Source: Misgurnus anguillicaudatus (lineage: Eukaryota; Chordata; Actinopteri; Cypriniformes; Cobitidae). Taken from it: DNA of 64,000 nt. Shown here one piece after another: positions 47,043-59,609 of the stretch. The position numbers and the translations under genes were made by a program. The notes beneath the pieces are model-generated. The model was not told the origin of the DNA and searched no databases. It saw only the letters and a list, made by a program, of their open reading frames with translations. Positions within the stretch are counted from its first letter, which is position 1; every line of letters starts with the position of its first letter. The stretch spans positions 45,408,001 to 45,472,000 of the forward strand of contig NC_073357.2 of NCBI RefSeq assembly GCF_027580225.2. Direction: 5' to 3'.

Positions 47043-48194
47043 GGCCTGTTTACACGAGAACGCTCGAGGGTGAAAACGTAAAAATATTTTATCGGATGTG
47101 CCTTTCGTTAACACGGCGACGGCGTTTTGGGGGCTTAAAAACGCAAAAAAGTGAAACCACCCTTCAGAGTGGAAATCTTAAAAACGATCTACCGTTGCGT
47201 TCTCGTCTAAAGAGTAAAAACTAGTGCTACACAATTAATCGCATCGCAATCGCAAACGATTTTATATTAAATAAATAAATGTGTGGACTTTTAACACAAA
47301 CTTTCTAATAACTGTTTGATGATTTTCCTTGCCGTTTAAAAAAAGAAAGAAAAACGAACAAAAAAGGCAGTTCACGTGTGGCATGCACGTGTGTGGTGTG
47401 CGTCGTCACTTATACCAGAGCGAAGATGGATGCAGAGGAGGTTGACAGTGATCTGGTAGCTAAAAAAAACTCTACGTCTGTTGTATGGCGGTATTTTGGA
47501 TTTAGGATTACTGACACTGAGCAGTTGCTACATCACGTGGCAATATGAAAACATTTCTAGTTTTACAAATACACATTTTAGCATTATCACTAAACTGTGT
47601 GTGGATTTTTCTTAAAACCCATCAAGTTGACTCATGATACCATTTAGTATAATCGCAATCGCACATCGCAATATTAGCATCAATAACCGCAATGGGAAAA
47701 ATTACCCAAATCGTGCAGCCCTAGTAAAAACGCAAAAGTCTGCTCACGGTGGCTCACAGGCATGCGCCAGTTCAGGAAAATAACAACAAACATGTCGGAT
47801 TATTTCCATACGTCGGACCTTCAAGTTGCCATAGCAGCTCTGATAAATATACAAGTCTTTCCAGCAGTTGTACGAAATATTCACAGCAAGTATTACTGAT
47901 CAGAGAAGGCGCCAATTCGTCGGAGGCAAACCAGACGGCTTTGGACGAGACCTGGGAGAACCAGGAAGAAGGTTGTACGCAGGCACACGGACTTGGTGTT
48001 GTTGTGTGTCAGTGCTTCACATTGCCACCTAGCCACCTGGAGTGCATACTACATCGAATATCACACACTTTTGCGTCACCATATGCACACAGATTTCCCC
48101 CCCAAAACGCTCGTATAAACGCGGAATAAAAAGTGATAATGAAACGCCACTTTTGCGTTTTCTTTTCAGATCGTTTCCATGTAAACGTAGCCTA
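47043..48194. mobile_element. hAT-like element with GGCC-GTTTACA ends
   Basis: GGGCCTGTTTACACGAGAAC at the left and ATCGTTTCCATGTAAACGTA followed by GCCT at the right are inverted. TTTGGGGGCTTAAAAACGC and CCCAAAACGCTCGTATAAACG further support the arms. It carries a younger hAT at 47222. The 126-codon frame at 47749-48129 is within the right arm and shows no domain. Confidence 0.65.
47222..47723. mobile_element. hAT element, perfect 8-bp duplication
   Basis: TAGTGCTACACAATTAATCG at the left and AAATCGTGCAGCCCTA at the right are related inverted ends (hAT TAGGGCTGCACGATT type). GTAAAAAC occurs at 47214-47221 and 47724-47731, identical. No coding capacity in 502 bp. Confidence 0.9.
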
Positions 48195-50145
48195 AGAAAT
48201 GGAAAGATGAATCAGGCTTGCCACAGAGATAAAGTGTAGGGGAAGGGTTATGCCAAAAGTCACAGTAAAATACACTGGCTTGTACTGTATGTATAGACAC
48301 ACACTCACAAAGCTAAAACCTCCCATAATGCCCACCCGGTGAACTAGAGGTGAAAGTGCTAAAGGGGGAGGGTTTGTTTCGAAATTGGCTAACATTCCCT
48401 CTTGTAGTAGATCAATGTTATCTATAGAGAGCAAAGAGGTCCAGCCTTCTTTTGTCTGTGGAAAGCGAAGCATTGGACAAGTGTGGCAGGGGAGTCAGCC
48501 CCTTAAACCCAACATAAGCACCCGCTCACAACTCTGCATGGCTTGATGCCAAACATGGCCAACACTGATCTGAGGCCTGAGGCATGAACATGCATCCTCT
48601 TTACTGATTATTATGCGAATAAAAGTGTGTGTCATGTCAGTAATCTTTTTGTTTAGGTACAATGTGAAGTATTCAAATAAGCCTTAAGTATTAAAAAAAT
48701 TAATACTTTGTTTATTGTCTCACATACTGTGCAGATATACACAAAAAAGTACCAATTGTGCTCTATATACGTATTTTATATTTATAGGCTCAATATTAAT
48801 CTAATAAAATGTATTATTTTTTACTCAAATGCTTACTTAAAATTCTAATACCAAAAACCCCAAATCTTGTCTGAAGTATTGAAAGACACAGCCTTTGGCA
48901 TAGCTTTATGAAATTTTAATATGCTCTTTTTCAGTCCTTACAGCACAGCAGAGCACACTGATGAGGATCTGATAAAAAAAAAGGAAAACGCACCCAGCAA
49001 TTATTTCATGGGTTCCTGCTTTTGGCACAGAAAATGAAAAAGGATAAATAATTATGAAAATCTCAGAGAACTTATCAACAAGAAAGAGCGGATAGGCATC
49101 AGCAAAGAAGTAATTTCACCGTTCCTGATTGTGTACCGGGTCTTATAGAGGGTGGCGGAGTGTTAAATACTTCCTCATGTGCAGTCAGCAATTTCCTGTG
49201 TGCACGGGCCCATGGGCTCTGAGTTGACCTTGCGTTTGAGAATGGCGACTGTGTGGAAAGCGAGGATCAAAGACAGCAGTTGTAAGATCGTGTGGTGTCA
49301 AATGTTAATCATCCTCTCTGCCAAGTAAGCGGTGTTTTGACTGCTGCTTGATCTTATAACACAAGAAGAAGTCTGTTTGTTAAAGGGGGGGGGTCTAAAA
49401 CTATTTCATGCATTCTGACTTATCAACATTGTTTAAGAGTTGGATTCCTTATGCTAAACATAGGCAAAGAGTCAAAAAAGCACCTGGAAGTATGATAAGA
49501 ATATGCACATTGCCAGGGTTCGTACAAGTTGCGGAAAGATACGTAACAATCTTGCTTTATTTCTTTTATGGGTAATTTCAGTGCAGGAAGTACAGTGGAA
49601 GTCCTTATATGGGCACACAGACATCAACCAAAAGCTGACAGGAAATCAGTGTCACCAGAAAAGTGTGTTTTTGTTTGTTAGGAAGATTAAAGCTTGTTTA
49701 GCTTCCCAGTTAACCCAGCATTATGGAAACAATGGATATAGTTTGTTTATCCGGGGTAGCAGCGGAGTTGCATGTGTTTGTTTAAAACTGGATTTCGTTG
49801 ATATGGGGCAGTTCCAACCGGGTCATGAGTTGCAGGCGGTAAGTAAAACTGCATCAAATGTCTGTGTTTTGTTGGCAAGTGCATATAATGTAAATGACAC
49901 AAACATGTAGTGAATCATAAGTTATCCAGAGATAGTGGGATAATGTTTTTCGTGTGTGTTGCTTGCTCGTGACTCGCTCCGTCCCGCGGTACGCCTCGAG
50001 GGGGTCGGTTTATTCGGAAAGAATCGGCATAGCTGATCTGTCTTTTATAAATCTGATAAAACTAAAGACTTTGGATATAAGAAGGATATAATACTACTCT
50101 ACAGTTACTCAAGATAAAGCAGAAACTGTGTGCGCTTTGTGAGCT
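48195..50145. other. Unannotated non-coding DNA
   Basis: No repeat arms. The frame at 49503-49910 (135 codons) lacks any domain I know. Confidence 0.45.
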
Positions 50146-50977
50146 TTAAAGGATTAGTCCATTTTAAAAAACAAATCCAGATAATTTACTCACCACCATG
50201 TCATCCAAAATGTCTTTCTTTGTTCGGTTGAGAAAAAAAATATGTTTTTTGAGGATTTTTCTCATTTTAATGGACTATAATGGACCCCAATACTTAACAG
50301 TTTTAATGCAGTTTAAAATTGCAGTTTCAAACCAGCTTCAAAGGACTCTAAACTATCCCAAACGAGACATAAGGGTCTTATCTAGCGAAGCAAATGTCAT
50401 TTTTGGCAAGAAAAATGTAAAATATGCACTTTTAAACCACAACTTCTCTTCTTCCTCCGGCTGTGTTACGAGCCAGCGCGACCTCACGTAATTGTGTAAT
50501 GACGTCGAAAGGTCACATGTTACATATATGAAACGCACATTCCACATACAACAACTTCGTAACGGTCCACTTTCTTCACACTTGTAAACACTGGGGCGTA
50601 GTTTTGATACGTCATCTGTGACCTCTTGACGTGATGACGTTTTACGTGAGGTCGCACTGGCGCATCACAGGACCGGATGTTTAAAAGTGCATTTTTTTTC
50701 TCGTTTCGCTAGATAAGACCCTTATGCCTCGTTTGGGATTGTTTAGAGTCCTTTGAAACGCCTTGAAACTGCAATTTTAAACTGCATTAAAACTGTTAAG
50801 TATTGGGGTCCATTAAAGTACATTAAAATGAGAAAAATCCTGGAATGTTTTCCTCAAAAAACATAATTTCTTTTCGACTGAACAAAGAAAGACATCAACA
50901 TTTTTGATGACATGGTGGTGAGTAAATTATCTAGATTTTTTAAAAAGAAAATTAGAGAAAATTAACTAATCCTTTAA
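50146..50977. mobile_element. TTAA foldback element, copy A
   Basis: TTAA at 50146-50149 and 50974-50977 flank AGGATTAGTCCATTTT... and ...AACTAATCCT. The arms of 300 bp or more contain TTTACTCACCACCATGTCAT with its complement, and TAAGGGTCTTATCTAGCGAA with its complement. The same family lies at 56848. Confidence 0.9.
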
Positions 50978-53900
50978 ACTAGTGTCTATTTTACTATCAA
51001 TAACTATTATCATGGATTTGACCGACAACCATTTTAGTTGGCAACAACAAATTAAGGCCATGTTCACATCTGGCAAGATTAATTTTAGAGTATATTCAAC
51101 AACAAAGCCACCACTGTCCTCCTATTTAAGAATCAAGATGAGATCAAATAAGCATAAGATGCTGTCGATATCTGGCACTGACAACACATTTGGTTTCAAT
51201 AAAACACAAGTCTTCAAAAGTCATTGCTTAGTCTAGTCATCCATGGCTAGAACTTTGACTTTGATCTTGTTAGACCGGCTGAACTGATATAAGCTTGCCA
51301 ACATCCAAAAATACATCTAGAGCAACAGAAGGGCTGAAAATATGAAATGTCAAAGCAGAAAATATAATGCAAAAATGGCATTAACAACCTAACACCACTA
51401 GCTTCACTGTCTTCAGTCTGCAATGTTCAACGCACGAGTGCTAAGGATCACAGGTTTCAGAACAGCTGTGCCATTATACTGACAGTGACGTGAAGCTTTG
51501 TATAGGGGAGCACATTTGACAAACAGGCTTTCTTTGTTTCTCCATCACTGTAATCATTACACGTGCATGAAGTGTCAAGCCAACAGGAATTCAGCATTGA
51601 GAAGCTTGATGACATCATGCGTTTGAGATGAATGCAATGCAGCTACTGTAGTGTGGCAATAATTGCATGCCATGTTAGTGCATTTGCTTACACTGGATGT
51701 CTGCAATGCTGCCCCCCATATATAATACAAACCTTGGGGATTCACAAAGGATACCAGGATTCCTGGAGGCAGATATAAAAAACGTTACGACTGCACCAGC
51801 CGCAGAAGTCAGGCGCTAATGCTCTTATAGCCGCAGACAAAGCCACAGACGGCACGGCGTTCCCGATTCCCTGGTGTAGCAGACAGCAGCGGGTTAAGTC
51901 CATAAGCTCCACAAAAAAATCCATATTCACAAGTCTTCTGATCAGAATACTGCTTAAACCTTCCAAAATGTACTCCCCGAAGGCATGATTTCAAGAATTT
52001 GGCATTTTCATATACCTGCCAAGCCAAAAACTCTATTAACCTGTGGGCATATTATCAATTCGGTGTGTCTTAATTTAGCAGCACTTGCCAAAATTGGATA
52101 GTAAATGAATTTTATTATAGATCGTAAGACTTGCACAATTTAAGAAAATGCTATAATAATGTTTCCCATATCTGAGAAAGTATACCCTGTGATGAAGCAG
52201 CTCTCACCAGCTTAGTCTCTCAAAGTCAGGGCTAAATGGCTTTGTGATAAGCCTGTTGTTGATGTTTTTCACTCGCTTGAAAATCAATGAATCCTGACAG
52301 TCTCCCTTCTTATTTCTGCCACAGCCATGCGTTCACCGTGAAATGGCTTTATTCTTCAAAGACATTGACAATGGCGTTAACATACGACCATAGATGATAT
52401 TTGTAAAGAACCCTTATTCTTCACTCCTGTCCTATTTTCTTTCTCTGAGACCTCGCTTCAAAGAACATTTTTATTTTGCTATTCCATTTGCCTGAATGGG
52501 TTTTGATCCACGAGGCAGGTAGAGGTAACGCCATCATGAGGTAATCATCAAACAAGACGAAGGTTGCATGCCACGTCGAGCAGAAAATATTCTTTATTTT
52601 TGTCCAATACTGTGCTAAATTGAGCCTTCCCTCGGTACGTGCGGTGCAACATACCTGAATCGCAAACCAGGTTAAAGCCTGTTAGATGCAATCGCTTAAC
52701 AAATAGATGAAATTGCTCTAGAGACCCTTCTGTATCTCAGCCAGAGATCAAACTAAATACGGTCTGTTATAAACCAGCCAGTCTATGGAAAAAAAATATT
52801 GAAATGTGATGAAAACCTAAGGCTAAGCACCTGCAGACTCCCCACAAACATTGCCTGTTGTCTTTCTTTGCCAACATAATACCAAGCACCACAAGTGCCA
52901 ATTCTTTCTATTGTTCCCATTTTTGTCTAATTATATTCAATGTTTGTTTTGAACTTTGACAATAAAAAGCACCGAAAAATCCTTTCCGGGCTTCTCTGTG
53001 TTCAAGCATACTCCACTTTGTTTAGAGCATGTTCAAAAATGTATAAAACAGCTTTGTGGCAATAACACCATAAGCAAATGACTGACCAGCCATGAGGGGG
53101 AATTAAACATCAATGGCACTTCTGGCTTTCTATTCGCTCAAATGGAGGCCGCTCTCGCACCAGGGCTGAAAGCCGGAGAGCGTGCTGACTGGTGCTACAG
53201 CAGGTGGTCAAACCCGTTAATGGCTAAAAACAGCGGCTTCATCATTGTCCAGATTGTGTTGATTGTTGCATATCCATGCATAAAATTTGCCCCATTTTTA
53301 GCTAAATCTACTTACGCTGCATTTTCCACACTATTTTGGGAGGTGCAAGACGGCAGCACAAAGGGAAGATGGGGGAGGGCAGCGCAGCACGCCACAATCT
53401 CATCCTATGCTAATCGGCTTTAATCCACGACTGAGAGTTTAACAATGAAGAAAGGAAGTGAGAGACAGTAACGGAGAGAAAGTGAAAATAAGATTCATAT
53501 TCGTATCACATTCAAAGTCAAAATGTGAAGAGGTCAACAAGCAAGAATCATACTTTTTTCTTTAGACACTCCTTTAGTCATCACTGCAGGAGCGAAGCAG
53601 ATGGATCTGCCACAAAGTTCCTTCTAAAGTGCTCGAGGATGTAAAACATCCAGGTTGAAGCATCTTGACGTTTATTTCCCATATGCCCCTTGTGTTCTGT
53701 AAGTGTGCATCTACAGTAGCACCTGTTAAATGATGCTTGATAATGGAGCTACAAGAAATGTGCTTCATGGGTTTTCATATTTCTCACAGGAAGCACCACG
53801 GCAAGGGGTGAATCAGTGCTAAAAATACAGCCTCGCTCCTCTATGAGTCATAGCCCCCCTCCAGCAGGCATGTTCTCCAGCCAAACACAAAGGAAGCACT

Positions 53901-54310
53901 GGGAGAAGATGGAGGGAGAACGGGAGAGACACAGAAAGAGACAAAGAGGGAGATAGTGGCCTGGGGGTGGGGGGCTTTTAGTGGGGTCTGGGATGTCATC
54001 CAAAAAAATGACGTAATCTGTTATTGTTACCTCATTAGTCTTTGATTACTGTGGAAATATGGCCAACCATCGATCAAGTGCTATTGATGTGATACTTGCT
54101 CACAGAGAGAGGTCAGAAACTAACAGTCATGGCATCAAAGTTCACTTTCAACACCACTGGTCATTTCTAAAGGTATTAATGCTAAAGTTGGAACAAGCAA
54201 ATCATAAATAATATTTAATTGTTATCATTATTGCAGAATGTCAAACACACCTTAAATTATACTGTAATTAATGTCAATCTAATTCAATAAACAAAGCCTT
54301 GCTGTCCGGT
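50978..54310. other. Unannotated, probably single-copy DNA
   Basis: More than 3 kb without any repeat arm I can see, the longest clean stretch in the second half. No credible exon; frames such as 53142-53423 have no domain. Confidence 0.45.
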
Positions 54311-54323
54311 TTAAAGGAATAGT

Positions 54324-55127
54324 CAGTGGCGGCTCGTGACTGCTCATCCGAGGGGCGCTAATTCAAAATAAGTGTTCGGAGTGTTAAGTGTGTTGCTTGC
54401 GTTTTCAAAATATGTGTTTGTTGCGTCATGTGAACCATGTGCATCACGTGTTTTGTCAAAATAAGTGCTTTCTGTACACGCGTCAAAACCGTTTATGATA
54501 AAAAGAGACGCTCACGTTCACAAAATACATGCAAGACACTCCCTTAACAGTAAACTCTGATTACGCATGAGATTATGAGAGTATCTTGCAAATGCGAGCG
54601 TCTCTTTTATCATAAACCCTTTAGACGCGTCTGCAGCAGGCACCTACCCTGACAAGACATGTGATGCACATAGGATCACCCGATGTGCAGAATACATATT
54701 TTAAAGGTGCAGTGTGTAAATTTTAGCGGCATCTAGTGGTGAGGTTGTGAATCGCAACCAATGGCTCAGTCCATTGACGGAGACAAATGAGTAAAAAAGT
54801 TTGTCCGTTAAGGGCTTCTGTAGAAAAATGGCAGCACAAAATGGCAACTTCCGCGTAAGGGGACCCTGTGTATATGTAGAGAAAAACGTCTCATTCACTC
54901 ATTCATATTTTATGGTAATAAAAACATAATGGTTTATTATTAAAAGGTCTTTATACACCCCTGACAATATAGTTTTGTATATTATTTAGCATTTCTGTCA
55001 AGAGATCATTTTAAAAATTACACACTACACCTTTAAAAAAGAAACCACACACATGACGGGCTACAAACATGTTGTGACGAACTTCGCATCGAGCGCCCTC
55101 GAAAAAAGAAGTCACCGGCCGCCACTG
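54324..55127. mobile_element. hAT element, perfect 8-bp duplication, itself interrupted
   Basis: CAGTGGCGGCTCGTGACTGC and GTCACCGGCCGCCACTG are the ends. GGAATAGT occurs at 54316-54323 and 55128-55135. Subterminal AGAGACGCTC blocks are inverted near 54504 and 54598. A TTAA MITE lies at 54705-55032. Confidence 0.92.
54701..55036. mobile_element. TTAA MITE inside the hAT
   Basis: TTAA at 54701-54704 and 55033-55036 flank AGGTGCAGTGTGTAAATTTT and AAAATTACACACTACACCT, inverted with two mismatches or so. No coding region. Confidence 0.9.
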
Positions 55128-55336
55128 GGAATAGTTCACCCAAAAATTAAAATTAGCCCACATGTTACTCCCCCTCAAGCTAGGTGTTTATGTCTTTCTT
55201 CTTTCAGACAAACACAGTCAGAGTTATATTAAATAATACTATGACTCTTTCAGCTTTGTAATGGCATTGGATAGTGCCCCACCTCCAAAATGCACACAAT
55301 GCATCCATCAAAAACTAATCTATACAGTTAACCCTA

Positions 55337-55620
55337 CTGAAAAATCCAGCTAAGACCAGCATAAGCTGGTGAGCTGGTTTTAGCTGGTCTCCCAGCTTGG
55401 TTGTAGCTGGTATTGCTGGTGTAGCAAGCTAGTCTAGCTGTGTTTTGGTCACTTTTTAAGCTGGTCTAGCTGGATTTAGCTGGTCAGGCTGGAAGGCCAG
55501 CTGCCCCACCAGCTTGACCAGCTTTGCCAGGCTGGGAGGACCAGCCTAGACCAGCTACTGCCACCTTAAACCAGCTAAAACCAGCTACCAGCTTATGCTG
55601 GTCTTTGCTGTATTTTTCAG
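55337..55620. mobile_element. TA-flanked MITE made of AGCTGGT repeats
   Basis: CTGAAAAATCCAGCTAAGAC and GTCTTTGCTGTATTTTTCAG form the ends, with TA outside both (55335-55336 and 55621-55622). The interior is dense in AGCTGGT and ACCAGCT, so much of it can self-pair. Tc1/mariner-type target site. Confidence 0.85.
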
Positions 55621-55928
55621 TAGAGAATAAATGTCTTTTGAGGTAAAACAATGGGTTTTTATAAGAAAAGCATTTATATTTCAAACTTCGGCTATATGAG
55701 TGTTCACAAAAGAGCTGATGGACAGACAGAAGCATAACCTTTGACCCAACATTTCAAAAACCCTTTATTTTACATCAGAAGACATTTAATAACTGTTTGG
55801 ATTGGTTTTTGATACATAGATGCACTTTTTAAAGCTTTAAAAATGGGGCACTATCCAATGTCATTATAAAGCCTGTGGGTGAATGAAATATGGTCTCATT
55901 TTCATTTTGGAGTGAACCATTACTTTAA

Positions 55929-56847
55929 TGATGAACAAAAAATCCTTCTATTCCGCCTGCAATGACACATGGATATTTCATAAATATCCGACACCAACAC
56001 AAAAGTCTTTTATACTTCAAGGTCACGCCGCTTTATCACACACTGAAAAAAAAAGGGGTATGAGGGTGGCATCTGTACCACGTGAATCTGCCCCCTCACC
56101 TTTTCCAGCACTCTGACTGTATCCAGCATTGAGTGCGATGCCCTTGAGTCTATCTGGCGTTGAGCCACAAGCAAAGTGACACTGACCAGCTCATAGCATC
56201 TGCTGAGTATCTGAGCACCAGCCACAGATCAGTCAGTACAGTGTGTGAACATGTATGTACAATCAGATCATTACATAATCATCAAACTTGAGCATAAATA
56301 AAGAACTAACAGGATGTATACACAATGTTATGATGCGTCTGTCATACCTTTGTGTGTACGAGTGCTGTATGTGCGTTAGGGCAGTGGTGTGGGGTGACTG
56401 CTGTAACATGCAGGCGACCATCTGTTCAACTCAGGGCTCTGGCTGCAGCTGTGGGGGGCCTGACTAATCCCCAAACCCCATCATCTGGTCAACCAGTGAA
56501 ACATAGGGCAACATGACCTGCTTTCAGCCGGCAACCCAACCAAACAAACAGGCCTAATACCTTACCCAGTTTAAATCTGATCTGCTTAAAGTAAAATCTG
56601 CCATTGTTCATGTTAAGATCCACATTTTTTATTAAACATAATATAATAAAATATGCATATGGTAAAATGGACCGCTGTGGTGCATTTGACATCATAAACA
56701 GATTATAATATTGGTTCCTTATTGGGTCCTCTCCTAATTTAATAAGGGCCCAGATTTCATTTTAAAATTAAAATTATACTTTAACATATATTCAACCGAA
56801 AGGCACGGCATGTAATTTTGGACCAATAAAAAAAAAACAATTCAGAT
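55929..56847. other. Unannotated non-coding DNA
   Basis: No supportable feature. Confidence 0.45.
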
Positions 56848-57734
56848 TTAAAGGAATATTCAATTTTCTTAAAAGAAAAATGCAAATAATTTACTCACCA
56901 CCATGTCATCCAAAATTTTGATGTCTTTCTTTGTTCAGTCGAGAAGAATTATGTTTTTGAGGAAAATATTGTAGGATTTTTCTCATTTTGATGGACTTTG
57001 GTGGAGCCCAGCATTTAATACTTGGCTCAACACTTAACAGTTTTTTTAGCGGAGTTTCAAAGGACTATGAACGATCCCAAATGGGGCGTGGGAGTCTTGT
57101 CTAGCGGAACAATTGTCATTTTTGACAAGAAAAATAAAAATATCCACTTTTAAAGCACAACTTCTCGTCTAAATCCGGTCGCCATGACGTCAAGAGGTCA
57201 CATAGGACGAACGCGAAACTCCGCCCCAGTGTTTACAAATGTGTTGAAAGAGGACCGTTCCTACGTTTTTGTATGTCAACTGATACTAATTAATGTCTTT
57301 GTGTCAGTTTATTGTTTACAATGGTCCGCAAATTTGCGTTTTATATATGTAACACGTGACCTCCCTACGTCACTACGCATTTACGTAAGGTCACGCTGGA
57401 CCGGACCTAGACGAAAAGTTGTGGTTTAAAAGTGGATATTTGTTATTTTTCTTGTAAAAATGACAATCGTTTTGCTAGATAAGACCCTTATGCCTCGTTT
57501 GGAATCGTTTATAGACCTTTGAAACTCCGTTGAAAAAAACTGTTAAGTGTTGAGTTAAGTATTAAATGTTGGACTCTATTAAAGTCCATTGAAATGAGAA
57601 AAATCCTGCAATGTTTTCCTCAAAAAACATGATTTCTTCTCGACTGAACAAAGAAAGACATCAACATTTTGGATGACATGGTGGTGAGTAAATTATCTGG
57701 ATTTTTCTTTTAAGAAAATTGAATATTTCTTTAA
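56848..57734. mobile_element. TTAA foldback element, copy B
   Basis: TTAA at 56848-56851 and 57731-57734 flank AGGAATATTCAATTTTCTTA and AAGAAAATTGAATATTTCT. Shares ACTCACCACCATGTCATCCA, GGATTTTTCTCATTTT and AAGACCCTTATGCCTCGTTT with copy A, but has a distinct terminal sequence. Confidence 0.85.
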
Positions 57735-59609
57735 TTGAAATTTAAAGTTTGAATCTAAACGTGGTCAATAAGAGAAGTATAACATTCCATAAAGCTTCCT
57801 GGATGTGTCAGTCAGCCAGTTATTGTTAGTGACTAAATTTGATTTGCTCTGGTAAACATGCTATTTTATTTGCTGCTATTCACCAACAATCCAAATCCAT
57901 TAAACTTATAAAAATCTAACGCACACACACAGTCAAACGCTCCCGTAACCATAGTGACGCAGCTGAAGGCAAAAGGAGATGCCCACATCATGTAATGTGC
58001 TGAAATAAAGGGTTTTTCTGCAGCATAAAGCTAACAGCAGGAAATAATAGCTTTAGAAAGCACTCTGTAGCTAATGTAAAAAACAGACGGTACTGGACTC
58101 TGCAGATGGGTAATATTGCACAAAAAAGGGTTCAATAATGCATTTGCATTCAAACAGTGAGCACAGGCCAGATATATTATACTATATATCAGAAACGCTT
58201 ACGGTGAAGGTGGATACTAAGATTTAGGTGTAATGCTACGCACCAGTTAACAACTACAATCACATTACTACAAAAATCAATTGTACAGGTTAAAAATAAA
58301 CAACAGAAGGTTAACTAAATAATACTGTTCAAGCCAAAGAAATGGCCTAAAGGTGATCACTGTTAAACGCTGCTTGACTTTCAGTTTTACTGAACTCCAG
58401 TTTTAATATAGTGGGGATGCCAGATCTGCATTCAGGTTAAGCACAGACCATGCCCTGACCCCTCCTTGTGACAGTGTGCAGGCTCTGTGATGCTGTTGCC
58501 ATGCTAAACCAGGCAGCACTCGCCCGAGCCAGATGTGCTCAGCATGTGCACCGCACCATCTCCACGGAGACACGGCTGGCAACAGTTGCTGTGCTGTAAT
58601 GCAGTAACGCTGCCTCACTCCTCGAGTCGCCTCGGTCCGGAGCACAACTAAATTAGAAAGACCCCTGTGCACGCGGGCATGCACGCTGGAAATTTGCTTG
58701 CCATCTAATTCTCTCTCTCTTTCCATGTGCCTGTGGCACTACCTGTCATCATTGCAGTCAAAGTGAAAATAATGTCGGTTCGCCCTCTCTGCACCTCACT
58801 AATCTGATTATGCCACTCGATCAGAAGCCTGTGCCGGGGCTAGAGGCTCGCACATGCTCGGCGAACACAGACGCACACACCCAGACGCACACGAGCAGTC
58901 GTGAGGCCATCTGTGTGTATTCTGTAAGGCGTTAAGGTCTCGACACCACAGAGAGATCACAACCCCAATGTAGCCGGAGGCTATCTCTTGTAGTTTTATT
59001 TTTAAGCATATTTTTAACAGCCGCAGAATGATGACCAAGTTTTTCTGTGCACGGGCTACAGAGATGCGTGGGTAGATTTCATATTACACCAGGGCCAGAT
59101 TATTTTAGCTTCTAATGGGGGTAAATGAGACAAAAAAGAGTCTCTGAACCGTATGTCCTGTCTGTTCTGATGTGCCAGGCAATATCAATAACAATGATTC
59201 ATGTTGACACAGTTATCTAGTTAGCGAGACCTCTCATTGGCTGTGCCCGGGTCATATGGATATGAGGAGCTGGTCACTTGATGTCATTAACAACACAATG
59301 CTCACTCAAGCATGGGAAAATTCACTACTTAAGCAGGGCCGCTTGAAAAGAAACTGCTGTATAATTTCATAAGAACTAAACAAATAAATGCAGTCCATTA
59401 AAATTCCATTAAAATGGAGAATATTTGGTAACGCTTTGCATTACAGGTTTTTAAAATAAATTGATCAGATATAGGCTAGTAGCCAAAGAGTTGCTCCTAG
59501 TGACAAAATTCTAAGAAAATTCTTAGAAATGTGTGTGTTTCCTTTTAATTAATGAGAGAAAAGATCCTAGTTAAGAAAGGAGTAATTCAGAAAGCATCTT
59601 AACCCTGAT
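57735..59609. other. Unannotated DNA with a GC-rich, unique-looking block
   Basis: 58430-58740 is richer in GC than its surroundings and lacks repeat features; it may be conserved non-coding sequence. The antisense 107-codon frame there (58403-58726) has no domain. Confidence 0.4.

Larger units (their letters stand above)
54311..55928. mobile_element. TTAA foldback hosting three other elements
   Basis: TTAA at 54311-54314 and 55925-55928. The left end AGGAATAGT + TCACCCAAAAATTAAAATT (split by the hAT at 54324) pairs with ATTTTGGAGTGAACCATTACT at the right. The inner arms include GGCATTGGATAGTGCCCCA and GGGGCACTATCCAATGTCA. The apex region holds a TA-flanked MITE. Confidence 0.85.
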
